A stretch of DNA of 64,000 bases from Bryopsis sp. KO-2023 (lineage: Eukaryota; Chlorophyta; Ulvophyceae; Bryopsidales; Bryopsidaceae). The stretch spans positions 9,935,001 to 9,999,000 of the forward strand of contig BSYQ01000001.1 of the NCBI GenBank assembly GCA_030272585.1. The letters are read 5' to 3'. The position numbers were made by a program, and so were the translations under genes. Position 1 is the first letter of the stretch. Each line of letters begins with the position of its first letter. The notes under the pieces were generated by a model. It was given only the letters and a program-made list of their open reading frames with translations, made no database searches and had not been told where the DNA came from. Below are positions 11,724-22,217 of the stretch, piece by piece.

Positions 11724-14700
11724 ATGTTGTCTCCAAAACAACATGACATTGTGGCTCATGCCCGGGAGCTGCGGACAACTGCAAAGGGAGTGGCCGAGAC
11801 AATCGGCTTGCAGGCGGCAGTAGCATCAACAGGGAGCGCTAAAATTGCCGCCGAGCTGAAACTGGTGACGGACATGTCCATGGACATTCTGGATTCCATG
11901 TCAAAGTTTGAACAAGGTGGAACAGACAAGGCAAAATGGGCCGACGTCCACGAAAGGACCATCGACACCATCGGGCAAATTCTGGAGATTGCGTCGAGTC
12001 TGCCATCGGTGTACCTGGTTCCTGGCCAGCTGATAGAAGCCTTTCCAGGGCTGAGGAGAATCGAAGCGGCTCTGGAGTATGTTAAGAAGAAATCGCTGCT
12101 GAAGGGGGGAGACTATTACGGGATTTTCTGGAGGACGAAACAACGGGAGAAACATGTGCTTGGGGAAGCCAATAAAATGCTTGCTGCAGCAGAAAAAGAC
12201 ATTCGTGAGTACCGAAAAATGGTGCAACATGCGAAGAAGGTGGCCACCGCCACCAGGGAGGCGCTGGCATTACGTGTGACTCGAGAGTCGCGTATTCCCA
12301 GATATGCATGCCTGACTGGGGACGAGCTGCTCGATTTTCCCGAAGATAATGGAGATGATGTCAACGCCCATCGAAGGTCCAGCAGTTGCTGCAGTTCGAG
12401 CAGCGGCCTGAGCATCATAACCACGAGCAAATTCCTCGAAGACCAGGGTGTCGGAGAACGGAAGTCTGAGTCATCACTGCCGAGTTTCATTAGAACACTT
12501 CCTGTGCCTCCACCTATGGACGGGCTGGATATTGATTCCGGCTCAATGACAGGCGACGGTTGGAAAAGTGAGGATATGTCTTCGGACTCCCCCAAGCATG
12601 ACCTCAGGGGCATATACGACATCAACATGCCGATTTTACGCAACCTTTCTGAAACCCTTCGACAGCTGGCCAAGGACAGCAATGTGGCTGACTTGAGTCG
12701 GGGCGACAATGGAAATTCTTCAAGTGTTTTTTCCGGTGATTCATCGGATGTGGATGAGATCAAGAAAAATTCTTCTTGCATTCCTGAAGCGAGCATGGAT
12801 TTGAGTGCGAAGCTGGCCAAGAGGTTGGGGTTGGTTTTGCCGAATCATGCCCCCTCACCCCCTCCCCAGTTTAAGAACCCACCACAGGAGTCGCCTCGGG
12901 ATGGTGCATGGATTCCCAATTCGCCAGGGAGGCGATTTATTCATCAAAAATCCGGTCCGGAAAAAGATTCCCAGGGGCCACTTTCAGGACCGATTTCCTG
13001 TGCTGATGAAGTCAAGGGCCATGCTCCATCCAGCAGCGTGGAAAACATATCTACTCCACCGCTGAAGGATTGCGTCCAAATCTTCACCCCACCTGGGAGC
13101 AGCTTCTGCATGGAGGAGTCGCCTCCAGCATCGTACGAATCAGAAAGCGAAGTCAACGCTCCACCCGTTCCAGTCGCCCCTGCACGAAGTTTCAAGGCTC
13201 AACGTCTGACCCCATCCATGCTGAGAAGTCCCAGGGAGAGGGAAGATCACTCTGAAAAGGAGAATGCTGTGGCTGTGCCGAGGGCATCATCGACTCAGTC
13301 GCGGATTCGAAGAAGCTCACAGATGAAGTCGTCAAAATCTACACCAATAGGCAAGGGAGTGGGGAACCAGCCGAGCTCCATTTTCGTGCCATTGACCCCA
13401 AAGGGGAGTGGCGTTCCTGCTTTGTCCCCCAGTGGATCAATACCATCTCCTTCTTCTATTCCTGTGCCAATGCTGCCCCCTGGCTCAACAATTCCACGAG
13501 CCTCCAGTTCAAAACACTTTGGTGGGGGTTCGATTCCCACCCCCCCCAAGAACACCCTCGGTTTCGCTCCGAAATCACCGGGGCGAATTCAGAAAGGACC
13601 TGTGCCTTCGTCGCTGAAAACTTTGGCGGAGGGGAAACAGAAGAAGGATGACAAAGGCGTGCCATCCATCATGACCCCACCAGGCTCAGCATCAAAACGG
13701 CCATTTTGGATCAGCCCTCGGGAAAATGATAAAAGCCGGAGCTCAAAGCTAGACAAGGGAAAAGATCTCCCCGGCAAATTGCCCGGTGCGAGTCCCCACC
13801 GGAGCAAACAGGTTTCGTTCACGTCGAGGCAAGACTCTGGGCGTCCGACGGTCATCGGGAGGAAGTCCACATTGCCAAAAACTAGCAGCACAGGCGTGCA
13901 AACGAATAAGACTGTAGCAGTGAACAAACCAGGGGAAGAGAAAAAACGCTCGTTCTGGCCTCGGCCTCGTCTGGGTTCAAAGAGTGCCAGGATTCTGAAG
14001 CGAGAAAAGAAAGAGAATGAAATTCCCTCGACGCCCCTGAGTGCACGCCCTGCCAAATGCGAAAAAACCGCAAAATCGTTCACTGCCAGGCGATCTCAAT
14101 TGGGTCGTCCGGAGAGTCTGACGAGAAGATCATTGCAGCCACCAATTTACGAAGGGAAGAGCTTGATGCCCGAAAAATCGATGGAGCAAAAGAAGAGGTC
14201 TTTCTGGGGTCGATCGAGGCTGGGCTCCAAAAGCACAAAAGCTCCAAAAAAGGAGGCGAAGGCAAGCGAGATACCCACCAGTCCACTGACCTCACGCTCT
14301 CAGAAATCGAGCAGCCGGTCGTTTTCCACGGATCGAGGAAGGAGTGCAACTGGAGCGATGGAACCTCTTGGGAGTCCAGGGGCGATGTCGTACGGGAGTA
14401 GCGCTTTGCTGCAGAGCGGGTCGTTTGATGATAAGTCGTGCCACAGTCTCACCCAAATCGTGTACCTTCCAAGAAGAGCCCAGGAGACGAAATTGGGTGC
14501 GATATTCATGGAGGATGATGGCATGATGGGGGACATGCTCACCAATTTCCCTCCATGCACGTTTGTGTGTGGACCGAGTGGGATCGGCAAAACCGCTCTA
14601 GCTACTCATTTTCTGAAGAAACTGCCAGTCAAGCGGCATTTTGATGGGACCTTTACGCTCCATGTGGGCCGCCGAAGAGGGATCGAAGGCGAGGTGGTGA

Positions 14701-16583
14701 TTCTGCTGGATGAGCTGTACCGGATGGTCAGGAAAACATTCGGCTCCGGCAGATCTGACGCCCCAAACAGCCATCCTTCCATCCATTCCAACCACGACGC
14801 TCTGGTGTTCAAATTGGGGTGGATATTGAAGGGGAGGAGAGTCCTGCTGCTTCTCGATGATGTTGTCAATCACCACGTCCAATTGCTGGGGGTTTTATTG
14901 AAGCTGAAAATCTCGTTGCTGGTGACGACACGGTCTGACATGAGCGCTTGGACTGGGAAACGGTTCCACAAGGTGGCTGTGCCCCCACTGGACCGAGTCG
15001 AATCCGAAAGGCTGTTTTGGAAGGTTTCCAGACGAGGTCCCAGAGTGGAGAATTCGTTCCCAAGGGAGATTTTGGATGCATGTGCAGGGTACCCCATAAC
15101 GATTTGTGCAGCGGCGACGCTGCTGTCGAGGAAAATGCGGGCCACCAAAGTTGGTTTGAAGGAGGCTCTCCGCTTGGTTCACAGTGTGATGACCAGGCAA
15201 GCCACCACGCCTTACTCAGCTTTGAATTCATGTCTCGATGAGACGATTGGGTTGCTGGACCCATGCGACAGAGATAGCTACCAGATGATGGGGATCGTCC
15301 CATCAGGATCGTACGCCTCCAAAGACATGTTGCAGAATCTTTGGGGGCTGGACAGCATCGACGCAGTCGAGAGGAAAATCCGAGTCTTCCATTCGTGTTT
15401 GCTGATGTTTCCGGAAGACCACGGCAATTCCGAAACGGCATGGGGGCTCCACGGTTTGCAGTCTGAGTTCGTGAGAAGGAAAGCTGCCAGCCGCAAGACT
15501 CTGCTGTCGAGAATGGAAATTCGTCAACAACAGTATCTCTGCAACGTGCCAGTGTTCAAAAACATGTTTTCCCTGAACCGGTACGAGCTCGCTCGTTTCT
15601 GGGAAAGGGTAGGGAGTTTGTCGATGGCTGAAGATATGATCAAGAAGAGTCCCAATGGGCTGAAATCGGATTACGAATTCGTGCACATGATGGAGACCTT
15701 CCTGTTTGAAATCGGCATTTTCGACGTGGCGGAGCGCTTAATAACGCTCGCTGGGATTTATTGGTCCAAGAACTTGAGGGAAGACAACGAGGAGATGGCT
15801 GTGTCGAATGCGAACATGGGGTTTGTCAAGGAACGGCTGGGGGACATCGACGCTGCGGGGGAAGCTCACAGAAACGCGCTGACGGCCTGGAGGAATATTT
15901 TGGACAAGAAAGACTCCAGGCTCCCCCTGGCGATGACTAATTTGGGCTCGGTTCTCGTAACACAAGGGTGTTTTGATGAGGCCGAGCAATTGTACAGGGA
16001 TGCTCTTGCATTGCAAAAAGCCGGGTTCGGTCTGAAGAACCCCGACACGATTTTGATGATGAACCAGCTGGGGTTGCTGCTGTTAGACATGGGGCGATTG
16101 GAGGAAGCCGAGAGCTTGTACCGGGCGACGGTGTTTTTGGTGTGCGATGTGATGGGCAGCACGCATCCCTGCGTGGCGACCTTTACCAAGAATTTGGGGT
16201 TCGTTTTGGAAAGGCAGGGGAAAGACATCGACGCGGAACGGATGTATAGAAGCGCTCTGGCTCTGTTTGCGAGGGTGTTTGGAGACATGCACCCGGATGT
16301 CGCCATGGCGAAAAGCGACCTGGGGTGTTTTCTGGAAAAGGGGGGGCGATTCAGGGAGGCGGAAAAGTTACATGCGAGTGCTTTAGCTATCCTCGAAAAA
16401 CTGTTTGGGAAAAACCATCCCGAAGTTGCGGCTTCCATGTGCAATCTTGGAGCCGTGTATGCCCGTTTGCAAAAATTTGAAGAAGCCGAACAAATGAACC
16501 AGAGCGCTCTTTACGTTTTGGAGGGAATGTTGGGGAACGACCACCCCGATGTTGTGGTTCTGAGGGACTGTGTCGGTTTGTAG
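11724..16583 (+). CDS. NB-ARC/TPR STAND protein (NLR-like immune-type receptor)
   Basis: An uninterrupted 1619-aa frame. Residues 1-200 are helical (GKAxx-free, Ala/Lys/Glu rich) with no family I recognise. About 200-900 is Ser/Pro-rich and disordered, with a KR[SP]FW motif three times, two of them within a repeated block of about 35 residues (nt 13940-14050 and 14190-14300). The NB-ARC ATPase follows: P-loop GPSGIGKT at 950-957, Walker B RVLLLLDDV near 1045, LLVTTRSD, a GLPL-like YPITICAA, and WGLHGLQSEF in the place of the MHD motif. The end, about 1350-1619, is a run of kinesin-light-chain-type TPRs (NLGSVLVTQGCFDEAEQLYR and relatives). Such STAND proteins switch on ATP binding and oligomerise to signal cell death or defence. 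The frame is open upstream to 11664, but that part runs through a polypyrimidine tract and acceptor, so ATG 11724 is preferred. Domain calls are firm; function is inferred. Confidence 0.88.
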   Translation: MLSPKQHDIVAHARELRTTAKGVAETIGLQAAVASTGSAKIAAELKLVTDMSMDILDSMSKFEQGGTDKAKWADVHERTIDTIGQILEIASSLPSVYLVPGQLIEAFPGLRRIEAALEYVKKKSLLKGGDYYGIFWRTKQREKHVLGEANKMLAAAEKDIREYRKMVQHAKKVATATREALALRVTRESRIPRYACLTGDELLDFPEDNGDDVNAHRRSSSCCSSSSGLSIITTSKFLEDQGVGERKSESSLPSFIRTLPVPPPMDGLDIDSGSMTGDGWKSEDMSSDSPKHDLRGIYDINMPILRNLSETLRQLAKDSNVADLSRGDNGNSSSVFSGDSSDVDEIKKNSSCIPEASMDLSAKLAKRLGLVLPNHAPSPPPQFKNPPQESPRDGAWIPNSPGRRFIHQKSGPEKDSQGPLSGPISCADEVKGHAPSSSVENISTPPLKDCVQIFTPPGSSFCMEESPPASYESESEVNAPPVPVAPARSFKAQRLTPSMLRSPREREDHSEKENAVAVPRASSTQSRIRRSSQMKSSKSTPIGKGVGNQPSSIFVPLTPKGSGVPALSPSGSIPSPSSIPVPMLPPGSTIPRASSSKHFGGGSIPTPPKNTLGFAPKSPGRIQKGPVPSSLKTLAEGKQKKDDKGVPSIMTPPGSASKRPFWISPRENDKSRSSKLDKGKDLPGKLPGASPHRSKQVSFTSRQDSGRPTVIGRKSTLPKTSSTGVQTNKTVAVNKPGEEKKRSFWPRPRLGSKSARILKREKKENEIPSTPLSARPAKCEKTAKSFTARRSQLGRPESLTRRSLQPPIYEGKSLMPEKSMEQKKRSFWGRSRLGSKSTKAPKKEAKASEIPTSPLTSRSQKSSSRSFSTDRGRSATGAMEPLGSPGAMSYGSSALLQSGSFDDKSCHSLTQIVYLPRRAQETKLGAIFMEDDGMMGDMLTNFPPCTFVCGPSGIGKTALATHFLKKLPVKRHFDGTFTLHVGRRRGIEGEVVILLDELYRMVRKTFGSGRSDAPNSHPSIHSNHDALVFKLGWILKGRRVLLLLDDVVNHHVQLLGVLLKLKISLLVTTRSDMSAWTGKRFHKVAVPPLDRVESERLFWKVSRRGPRVENSFPREILDACAGYPITICAAATLLSRKMRATKVGLKEALRLVHSVMTRQATTPYSALNSCLDETIGLLDPCDRDSYQMMGIVPSGSYASKDMLQNLWGLDSIDAVERKIRVFHSCLLMFPEDHGNSETAWGLHGLQSEFVRRKAASRKTLLSRMEIRQQQYLCNVPVFKNMFSLNRYELARFWERVGSLSMAEDMIKKSPNGLKSDYEFVHMMETFLFEIGIFDVAERLITLAGIYWSKNLREDNEEMAVSNANMGFVKERLGDIDAAGEAHRNALTAWRNILDKKDSRLPLAMTNLGSVLVTQGCFDEAEQLYRDALALQKAGFGLKNPDTILMMNQLGLLLLDMGRLEEAESLYRATVFLVCDVMGSTHPCVATFTKNLGFVLERQGKDIDAERMYRSALALFARVFGDMHPDVAMAKSDLGCFLEKGGRFREAEKLHASALAILEKLFGKNHPEVAASMCNLGAVYARLQKFEEAEQMNQSALYVLEGMLGNDHPDVVVLRDCVGL

Positions 16584-18639
16584 CTGGCTGTGGCTGCGGA
16601 ATGGATTTTTTTAAAAAAGGGTGAGAAAGAGTGAGAGGGGGGGATTGGAAAGAATTCCTGTTATTTTTTGTTGTTTTCGATGAGTTCTTTGTTAATTTTT
16701 CCCCTTTCAAGTATGTGAAGAAGAAGAAGGGGTTGAGAAGGGGGGGGGTTGCAAAAAAAAAGAGAGAGCGAGAAAAAGAAAATCAAGTTTGGAATGAATG
16801 GTGAGATGATATGAAGGGAAGATATGATGTGGGTTTTTGGGGGGACACAGGTTAACACAGGTGAACAGAAAAAAAAAAAAAAAAATGCTCAAGGGGGATG
16901 GTAACCTATATCTATGTATATATTTTTTTTGTGGGCGGATGTTTGATTTCTTGGTGGGATCACCCTGCGATGCTGTCTCTGGAGTGCTATTTTTAGAATG
17001 GTTGGTTCTGCAGCAAGGGATTCGTGTGCTCCAAGAATTTACCCTTTTTCGTTTTTGCAGTATAGACTTCTAAAAAAAAAACAGAAAAAAAGAAACAAAA
17101 AATATTTGAAAAAAAAGAATTATAACAATTAGTTGACCTTATTTTTGCAGGCGTTGCGGGTGTTCTGAAAGAAAAAAAAAGAAAGAGATGGAAAAGTTTA
17201 AGGTAAAAAGAAAGGGGAAAAAAAAAGAATGCTGAACAGAGGTAATAGTGGCATGGGGAGAAAAAAAAGAAAAAAAAGACCACGGATTTGGGGGGAGGGC
17301 CAACACACCGAATCAAAAAAACAAAACAACAAAGCATGAAATAAACCTCTGTTTAATCAAAAAAAAAGAAGAAAAAAAAATTGGACAAATAATGATTGTC
17401 TCTTTTCTCTGAGTTTTTTTTTTTTTGTTCTTTTTTCAAAATTCATAACACTCTTTTTTTTTTTTTTCACCAGTTTTTTTTTTTTTTTGAAATTTGGATG
17501 TAGAATCCTTTTGAGCAGATTTTTCGTGGATTCGAACAAGGGAAGAAAAAGAAAAAAAAGAAAAAAGAAGGAACAAGAGGGCGTTGAGGGGTCGAATGAG
17601 TTTCGACAGGGGGTTCGATGTGGATGTGTTGTCAAAGAGAGGGGGTTTGGGGGAAAATGGTTACATCAGATTTTGCAGCTCAAGAGGAATAAGAGAGGGT
17701 TTCTGGTTGGGCGGGCTGCAGCATTCTTATGTGAATGCATGTGTTTGTGTGAAAAAAAAAAGGCGGTGGAGTTGCCAATTGTGATCTCGTTCTTACTGGG
17801 GTGTTTATGTTACCCTTTTTTCTTTTTTCTTTTTTTTTGTGTTTTTTTTTTTTTTTTTTTTAATTATGTTTCGATTTTATTTTACATTCCTTGCTCTGGA
17901 TTCGTGAATGCGAGCTGTAAAATCACACACTTCCTTCCATGCATTTGTGGAGTTTTTGTATTTGGGGGTCATGATGTTAGATGATGAGAGGGGGCTCTTT
18001 TTTTCCCCTTTTTTAATTTTAAAGTTTTTTTATCATTGGGTTCGTCGAAAAGCTGTGAAGAGCATTGTCTTCTCTAATTGGTGTGCAAGAAATTTTTCCG
18101 GACAATTAACGTTGCTCAATTAAACATTCATGAATTTTTATTTTATATTTTGTCCAAAGAACTACCTTCTGTGGGGAAAAAAATAGTGTGGTAAATCCAA
18201 AGAGGGTGTCAGAAACTTACAGACTCTCCACCAACCATGCCAACATTAGGTTTATTTTCCCAAGAGTTGAAAATAAGCTTCAGAACATTGGTGGCTGAAT
18301 TTCATTGTAAGGTGCATCATTTTCTGTGCAGGCAGAAAGCGTTGAAATATCACTCGAAAGAAAATAAATTCTGGATGGAGGAAAACCTGGCATCAAACTT
18401 ACTCATTTTGACCCGCGCTGGGATGGCGCGGATTTCCACAACGAAGTTTCAAGAGAGGGAAAGGTGCAGGACAACAAAGCGGCCAGGAAATGGAGCTGTA
18501 CCGATTTGGGTTGGGTTCTTCCGGCTGAATGAGGGAATGCCCGCCATTACGAGGATTATCAGGAATTCGAAATTTACAGAGTCGTGCCCCTCTTTATACG
18601 CCACCTTCAGGGGCTTGATACGGCCTGAGAGCAAACGCA
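16584..18639. other. Homopolymer-rich 3' flank
   Basis: Two kilobases of A, T and G runs on the + strand follow the NB-ARC gene. The character matches the 1.3-5.0 kb spacer. I see no gene; the last 400 nt are ordinary sequence and form the 5' flank of the RRM gene. Confidence 0.65.
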
Positions 18640-20796
18640 ATGAACCTCCGCCACATAGAGGACAACCCTGAGCAGCGAAAGAGGTTGGCGAACGTCATTG
18701 GAACGCAACTGAAGAAAATCTTCTCCGAAGCCGGGAACATCGTCCCCGACGAACTCGTGGAATACATCGTGGTGTTGCTGGCCCATGGAAAGCCACGGGA
18801 TGAGGTCGCCCTGACTTTGGTGGATTTCTTGCACGACGGCGCTCAGCCTTTCGCGGAGTGGCTGTTCAAATATATCGATACGCACGGTGACGAATATGCG
18901 CCAAAATCACGAGAGGCGGAGAAATCGAAAACGAAGCGATCTTGGCAAGTGTGCCAGGACCTGCCCGACGAACAGGTGGAGCCCATCGCACACGCTCGAC
19001 AAGACGGGCGCTTGCGGTCGGCGATTTCGATCCCGGAACAGACGCCCGAAACGGCCTCTCAAGGCCCCGCCAAGCGCAGTCGAAGGCATTCGCCCGTATC
19101 GTGGGAAAACGAGCACGGGGGGAATCGTAACTTGCGAAAAACTTCCAGGGGTAGCGTCCGGACTGGGTCTGATGATCGTTCAAGAGGACGGGAGAGAGGT
19201 GGAGATGGGAGGGATCACAAACAGGGTGCCCACAAGAGGCTTTTTGCCAACGCTATGGGAGCGGTGAGTGCCCAAATTGGAGGACCATCTTGGAACTGGA
19301 ATTCGGGTAGAGAACATGACGAAGGGTTCGAGGGGGGAAGGTACCCTGAGGGTGGCCTCAGGAGGGAGCCTGAACGCCCCCCTCCCAGAGACAACCCTGG
19401 CCCAAGGAGTCGAAGTGTCTTTGACAGACTGGGAAGAGGGGCTTCTTCTCCACGAGGGGAGTTCATGGGTGGATCGAGCGGTGATGAGCCTCGAAAAGAC
19501 AAGCTGAGTGTTTTCGAAAGGCTTGAGGGCAGGAGGAGTGGAATGGACCACATGGAGGCCTGGGTGGATGTGCAGAATAATGAACCACGGCCGCACCTAG
19601 AGCCTATCCCCCCACATCCCAGCACTCACATGATGGACCATCATTCCCCTCAAGAGTTGGAAAGGGTGGAGAGGGTGCCCGACATGCCTAATCCAAGCAA
19701 AAACCTCCAGAGGAATGCACCCCATGTCCCCCCCCACCTGGATTCGAACTTTGTGAAGTCAGAATGTGTGAAGGACAACACGGAGAAGATGTCTGAGATT
19801 CAAAGGTTGAGGGAGCGAGTGGTAAAGATGCAATCCAACTTGGAGAGTTTGAGGGCAAGAACCAAAGTTATGGCCTCCAGGGAAGATATTGCCAAGCAGG
19901 ACGTGGATAATCGCTCCGTTTGTGTGCAAAATGTTCACTTCATGGCAAACAAGGAGGTTGTTGCCGCCCATTTCTCAGCCTGTGGTAGAATTCTTGAGGC
20001 CGTTTTCCCCCTGGGTCCGTTTGGATCGCCAAAGGGCTATTGCTTCGTGGAGTTCGAAAGGAAAGACAGCGTGGAGAAGGCGATTCAGCTTTCCGGCACT
20101 CTCCTCATGGGGAGAATGATAAAAGTCATTCGAAAGATGACGGTTTTGCCTCCTCCTCCGACTCAGGCCCCCCACCCGGGGTTCACCCATGGTATGTATC
20201 CTGGGCGGGGCTTCAAGCATGTCCGGCCGCCGTACGGAAGAGGGGGGACCTGGCCGGCTAGGGGAGGTCGATGGGGGCGAGGGAGGGGTAGCTTGAAGCT
20301 GGTGAGAGCGACATCGGATGTGCAAGACCCTTATGGGCATCAAAATGGCATGGTTGGCGGTAATCAAGATCCTGCAGGGATGGTTGTCTCTCAAGGCCAA
20401 GACGGGATGCCCGGTTCAGTTGCACCTGCACAGGAGGGGGGAAACTCCTTTGCTCAACGGCACGAATCCAGTGATGATGTGATGGCTGCATCCCTAGATG
20501 TATCAAGCACGCCCGCTTTGGCATCCCAAGATGCGGGGGCTGGAGGTGGTGGGAAGAACAAAGCAACTCTGGCGGGGTCTCAGGATGTTGTGCAAGATGC
20601 TGGTGGAAAGGGGGATAACGGTGGTGTTGGGAATGGTATGGGGGAGCATCACGTAGGTGACCTTGAAAACGGAGGGGACGAAGATGATTTTGATTTCGAT
20701 ATCGATACGGGTGGTGAGGACGATGATATTGAAGCTGTCGTGGATAGCGATGGGCTTGGTGTCGATAGCGATATTCTGGACAGCGATGACATCTAG
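18640..20796 (+). CDS. PWI-like/RRM RNA-binding protein with RGG and acidic tail
   Basis: A single open frame of 718 aa. Residues 1-90 (LRHIEDNPEQRKRLANVIG, VLLAHGKPRDEV, FAEWLFKYIDTH) resemble the PWI-like fold at the N terminus of Nab2/ZC3H14 and RBM26/27, which contacts RNA-processing or nuclear-pore partners. A long charged, disordered part follows, then a coiled coil near 385-410. The RRM at about 420-500 has RNP2 VCVQNVHF and RNP1 KGYCFVEF. Next come an RG-rich stretch (GRGGTWPARGGRWGRGRGS) and a strongly acidic end (DDFDFDIDTGGEDDD). The order PWI-like then a single PABPN1-like RRM is the one I recall for plant RRM proteins such as Arabidopsis At3g12640; CCCH fingers of ZC3H14 are missing. 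It likely acts in nuclear mRNA 3'-end processing or export. Like its upstream neighbour it has no coding intron. Confidence 0.82.
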   Translation: MNLRHIEDNPEQRKRLANVIGTQLKKIFSEAGNIVPDELVEYIVVLLAHGKPRDEVALTLVDFLHDGAQPFAEWLFKYIDTHGDEYAPKSREAEKSKTKRSWQVCQDLPDEQVEPIAHARQDGRLRSAISIPEQTPETASQGPAKRSRRHSPVSWENEHGGNRNLRKTSRGSVRTGSDDRSRGRERGGDGRDHKQGAHKRLFANAMGAVSAQIGGPSWNWNSGREHDEGFEGGRYPEGGLRREPERPPPRDNPGPRSRSVFDRLGRGASSPRGEFMGGSSGDEPRKDKLSVFERLEGRRSGMDHMEAWVDVQNNEPRPHLEPIPPHPSTHMMDHHSPQELERVERVPDMPNPSKNLQRNAPHVPPHLDSNFVKSECVKDNTEKMSEIQRLRERVVKMQSNLESLRARTKVMASREDIAKQDVDNRSVCVQNVHFMANKEVVAAHFSACGRILEAVFPLGPFGSPKGYCFVEFERKDSVEKAIQLSGTLLMGRMIKVIRKMTVLPPPPTQAPHPGFTHGMYPGRGFKHVRPPYGRGGTWPARGGRWGRGRGSLKLVRATSDVQDPYGHQNGMVGGNQDPAGMVVSQGQDGMPGSVAPAQEGGNSFAQRHESSDDVMAASLDVSSTPALASQDAGAGGGGKNKATLAGSQDVVQDAGGKGDNGGVGNGMGEHHVGDLENGGDEDDFDFDIDTGGEDDDIEAVVDSDGLGVDSDILDSDDI

Positions 20797-22217
20797 GCTG
20801 TTGTTTTTCTTTACCGGGATATAGTCATCGGTGAAGTGCCCTTCCCTCCCCCCTGGCTTCTGTTAAAGTCGACCTGATAGTCAGAGGATGACTCGCATGT
20901 TGTCTCAGGATTTTTTTTAAGCTGTATTTTTTTTTGGTTCGTCGGTCCCATTGATAGAGACGAGGTCTATGAGATACATCCAATGTTTATATCCACTTTT
21001 AATTGAGGGGTGTGGAATTTGCATTTTTGTTCTTGCGGGGTTGGGATGGAGGCTGAATTCAATGTGCACAGTTTTGTATTGCAAAAGGGGCTCCATCTCA
21101 TGCAGTGCAATGCGAATCTGACTACCTTTGTCTTTCCCTTTCATGAATTTTTTCAAGTATCTCTTTCATATGTCCTGCCCCCCTCCTGTTTTCAACAATT
21201 TCTGTGCAAGAAGGTATAATTCTAGTTGATATCTTTCATACCATCCTGTCTCATCTCCCTGGGGCTCCATTTCCAAGAAGTAAGAGTTGAGGGTAAGAAC
21301 AATTGATGTGTGCTGTGGCAATGCCCATTCCACCACTTGAAAACAATATGCTCTCCTGTCTCAAGGTAACCAATTTTTGAAGAAAAAGTGGTTTACTTGA
21401 ATAAAGAGAGAAAACGAAACAAGAGTGTGAAATGTCACAGGGAGAGTTGGGGTATCTCACATGGAGAGCCAGCAGGAGAGGCCCAATATGTGTGTTTCTT
21501 CTTGTTTTCCTTGTTTTTTTTCTTTTGCTTTCCAAGGCTTCAATCTCCATCAGGGAGAACTATCTTGGAAAGAAGAGGATACTGTCGTTGTGTGTTATCA
21601 TATGATAAGACATGGGGGCACCACATGAGCTGCATCGTTGTGTTTCATTGGTGGGGAAAGAGTAGAATACACAGTCGTGCTGTTTTTTGCAGATGTTGCC
21701 CACATCTGCAAAAAACGGCAGGACATTCTCAAGTGTTTAAGACCTACCCATCACGGTTTTCTGATGCACAAGACTGTCCCTGTCGTCTTTTGTTTTCTTC
21801 AGAGTTGCTGTGAAAGAGGCTTTCATGGTAAGAATTTCTTTGACCTGGCAGCAAGAACTTTGCAGAATATATAATAATATAATACCCAGGTAAAACAGCA
21901 CATCAGCCATCGACTCTTTAAAAGCGGTCCCAACCCAGCCACTATGTTACACGCTCGCATGACACACTGATATAAAAAACATTCTTCCTACTCTTTCAAA
22001 CTTGCAACCACATTTGTTGATCGAAAAACCGCATTCCCCCCTAACCCCTTTGTTTCCTAGGAGAAAGTCGTTTAGCCCCAATTCAAAACCCCTAATGAAC
22101 TGTTGAGCGAGCGGGTACGCATCCGTTGAAAAACGTTTCGAAAAATCACATACGATGGTAGAGTGTGTGTGTGTGTATGCTTTCACTAAACTGGAAAAGT
22201 GGGTTTCATCAAAGAGG
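20797..22217. other. Convergent intergenic region
   Basis: This lies between the stop of the RRM gene (+) and the stop of catalase (-). No gene is supported. It holds the 15-bp hairpin at 21682. Confidence 0.6.
21682..21716. repeat. Perfect 15-bp hairpin
   Basis: GTTTTTTGCAGATGT (21682-21696) and its exact reverse complement (21702-21716) flank a 5-nt loop. The left arm contains a strong splice-acceptor-like TTTTTTGCAG. It lies in the convergent region, about 890 nt after the RRM stop and 500 nt beyond the catalase stop. Confidence 0.85.
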
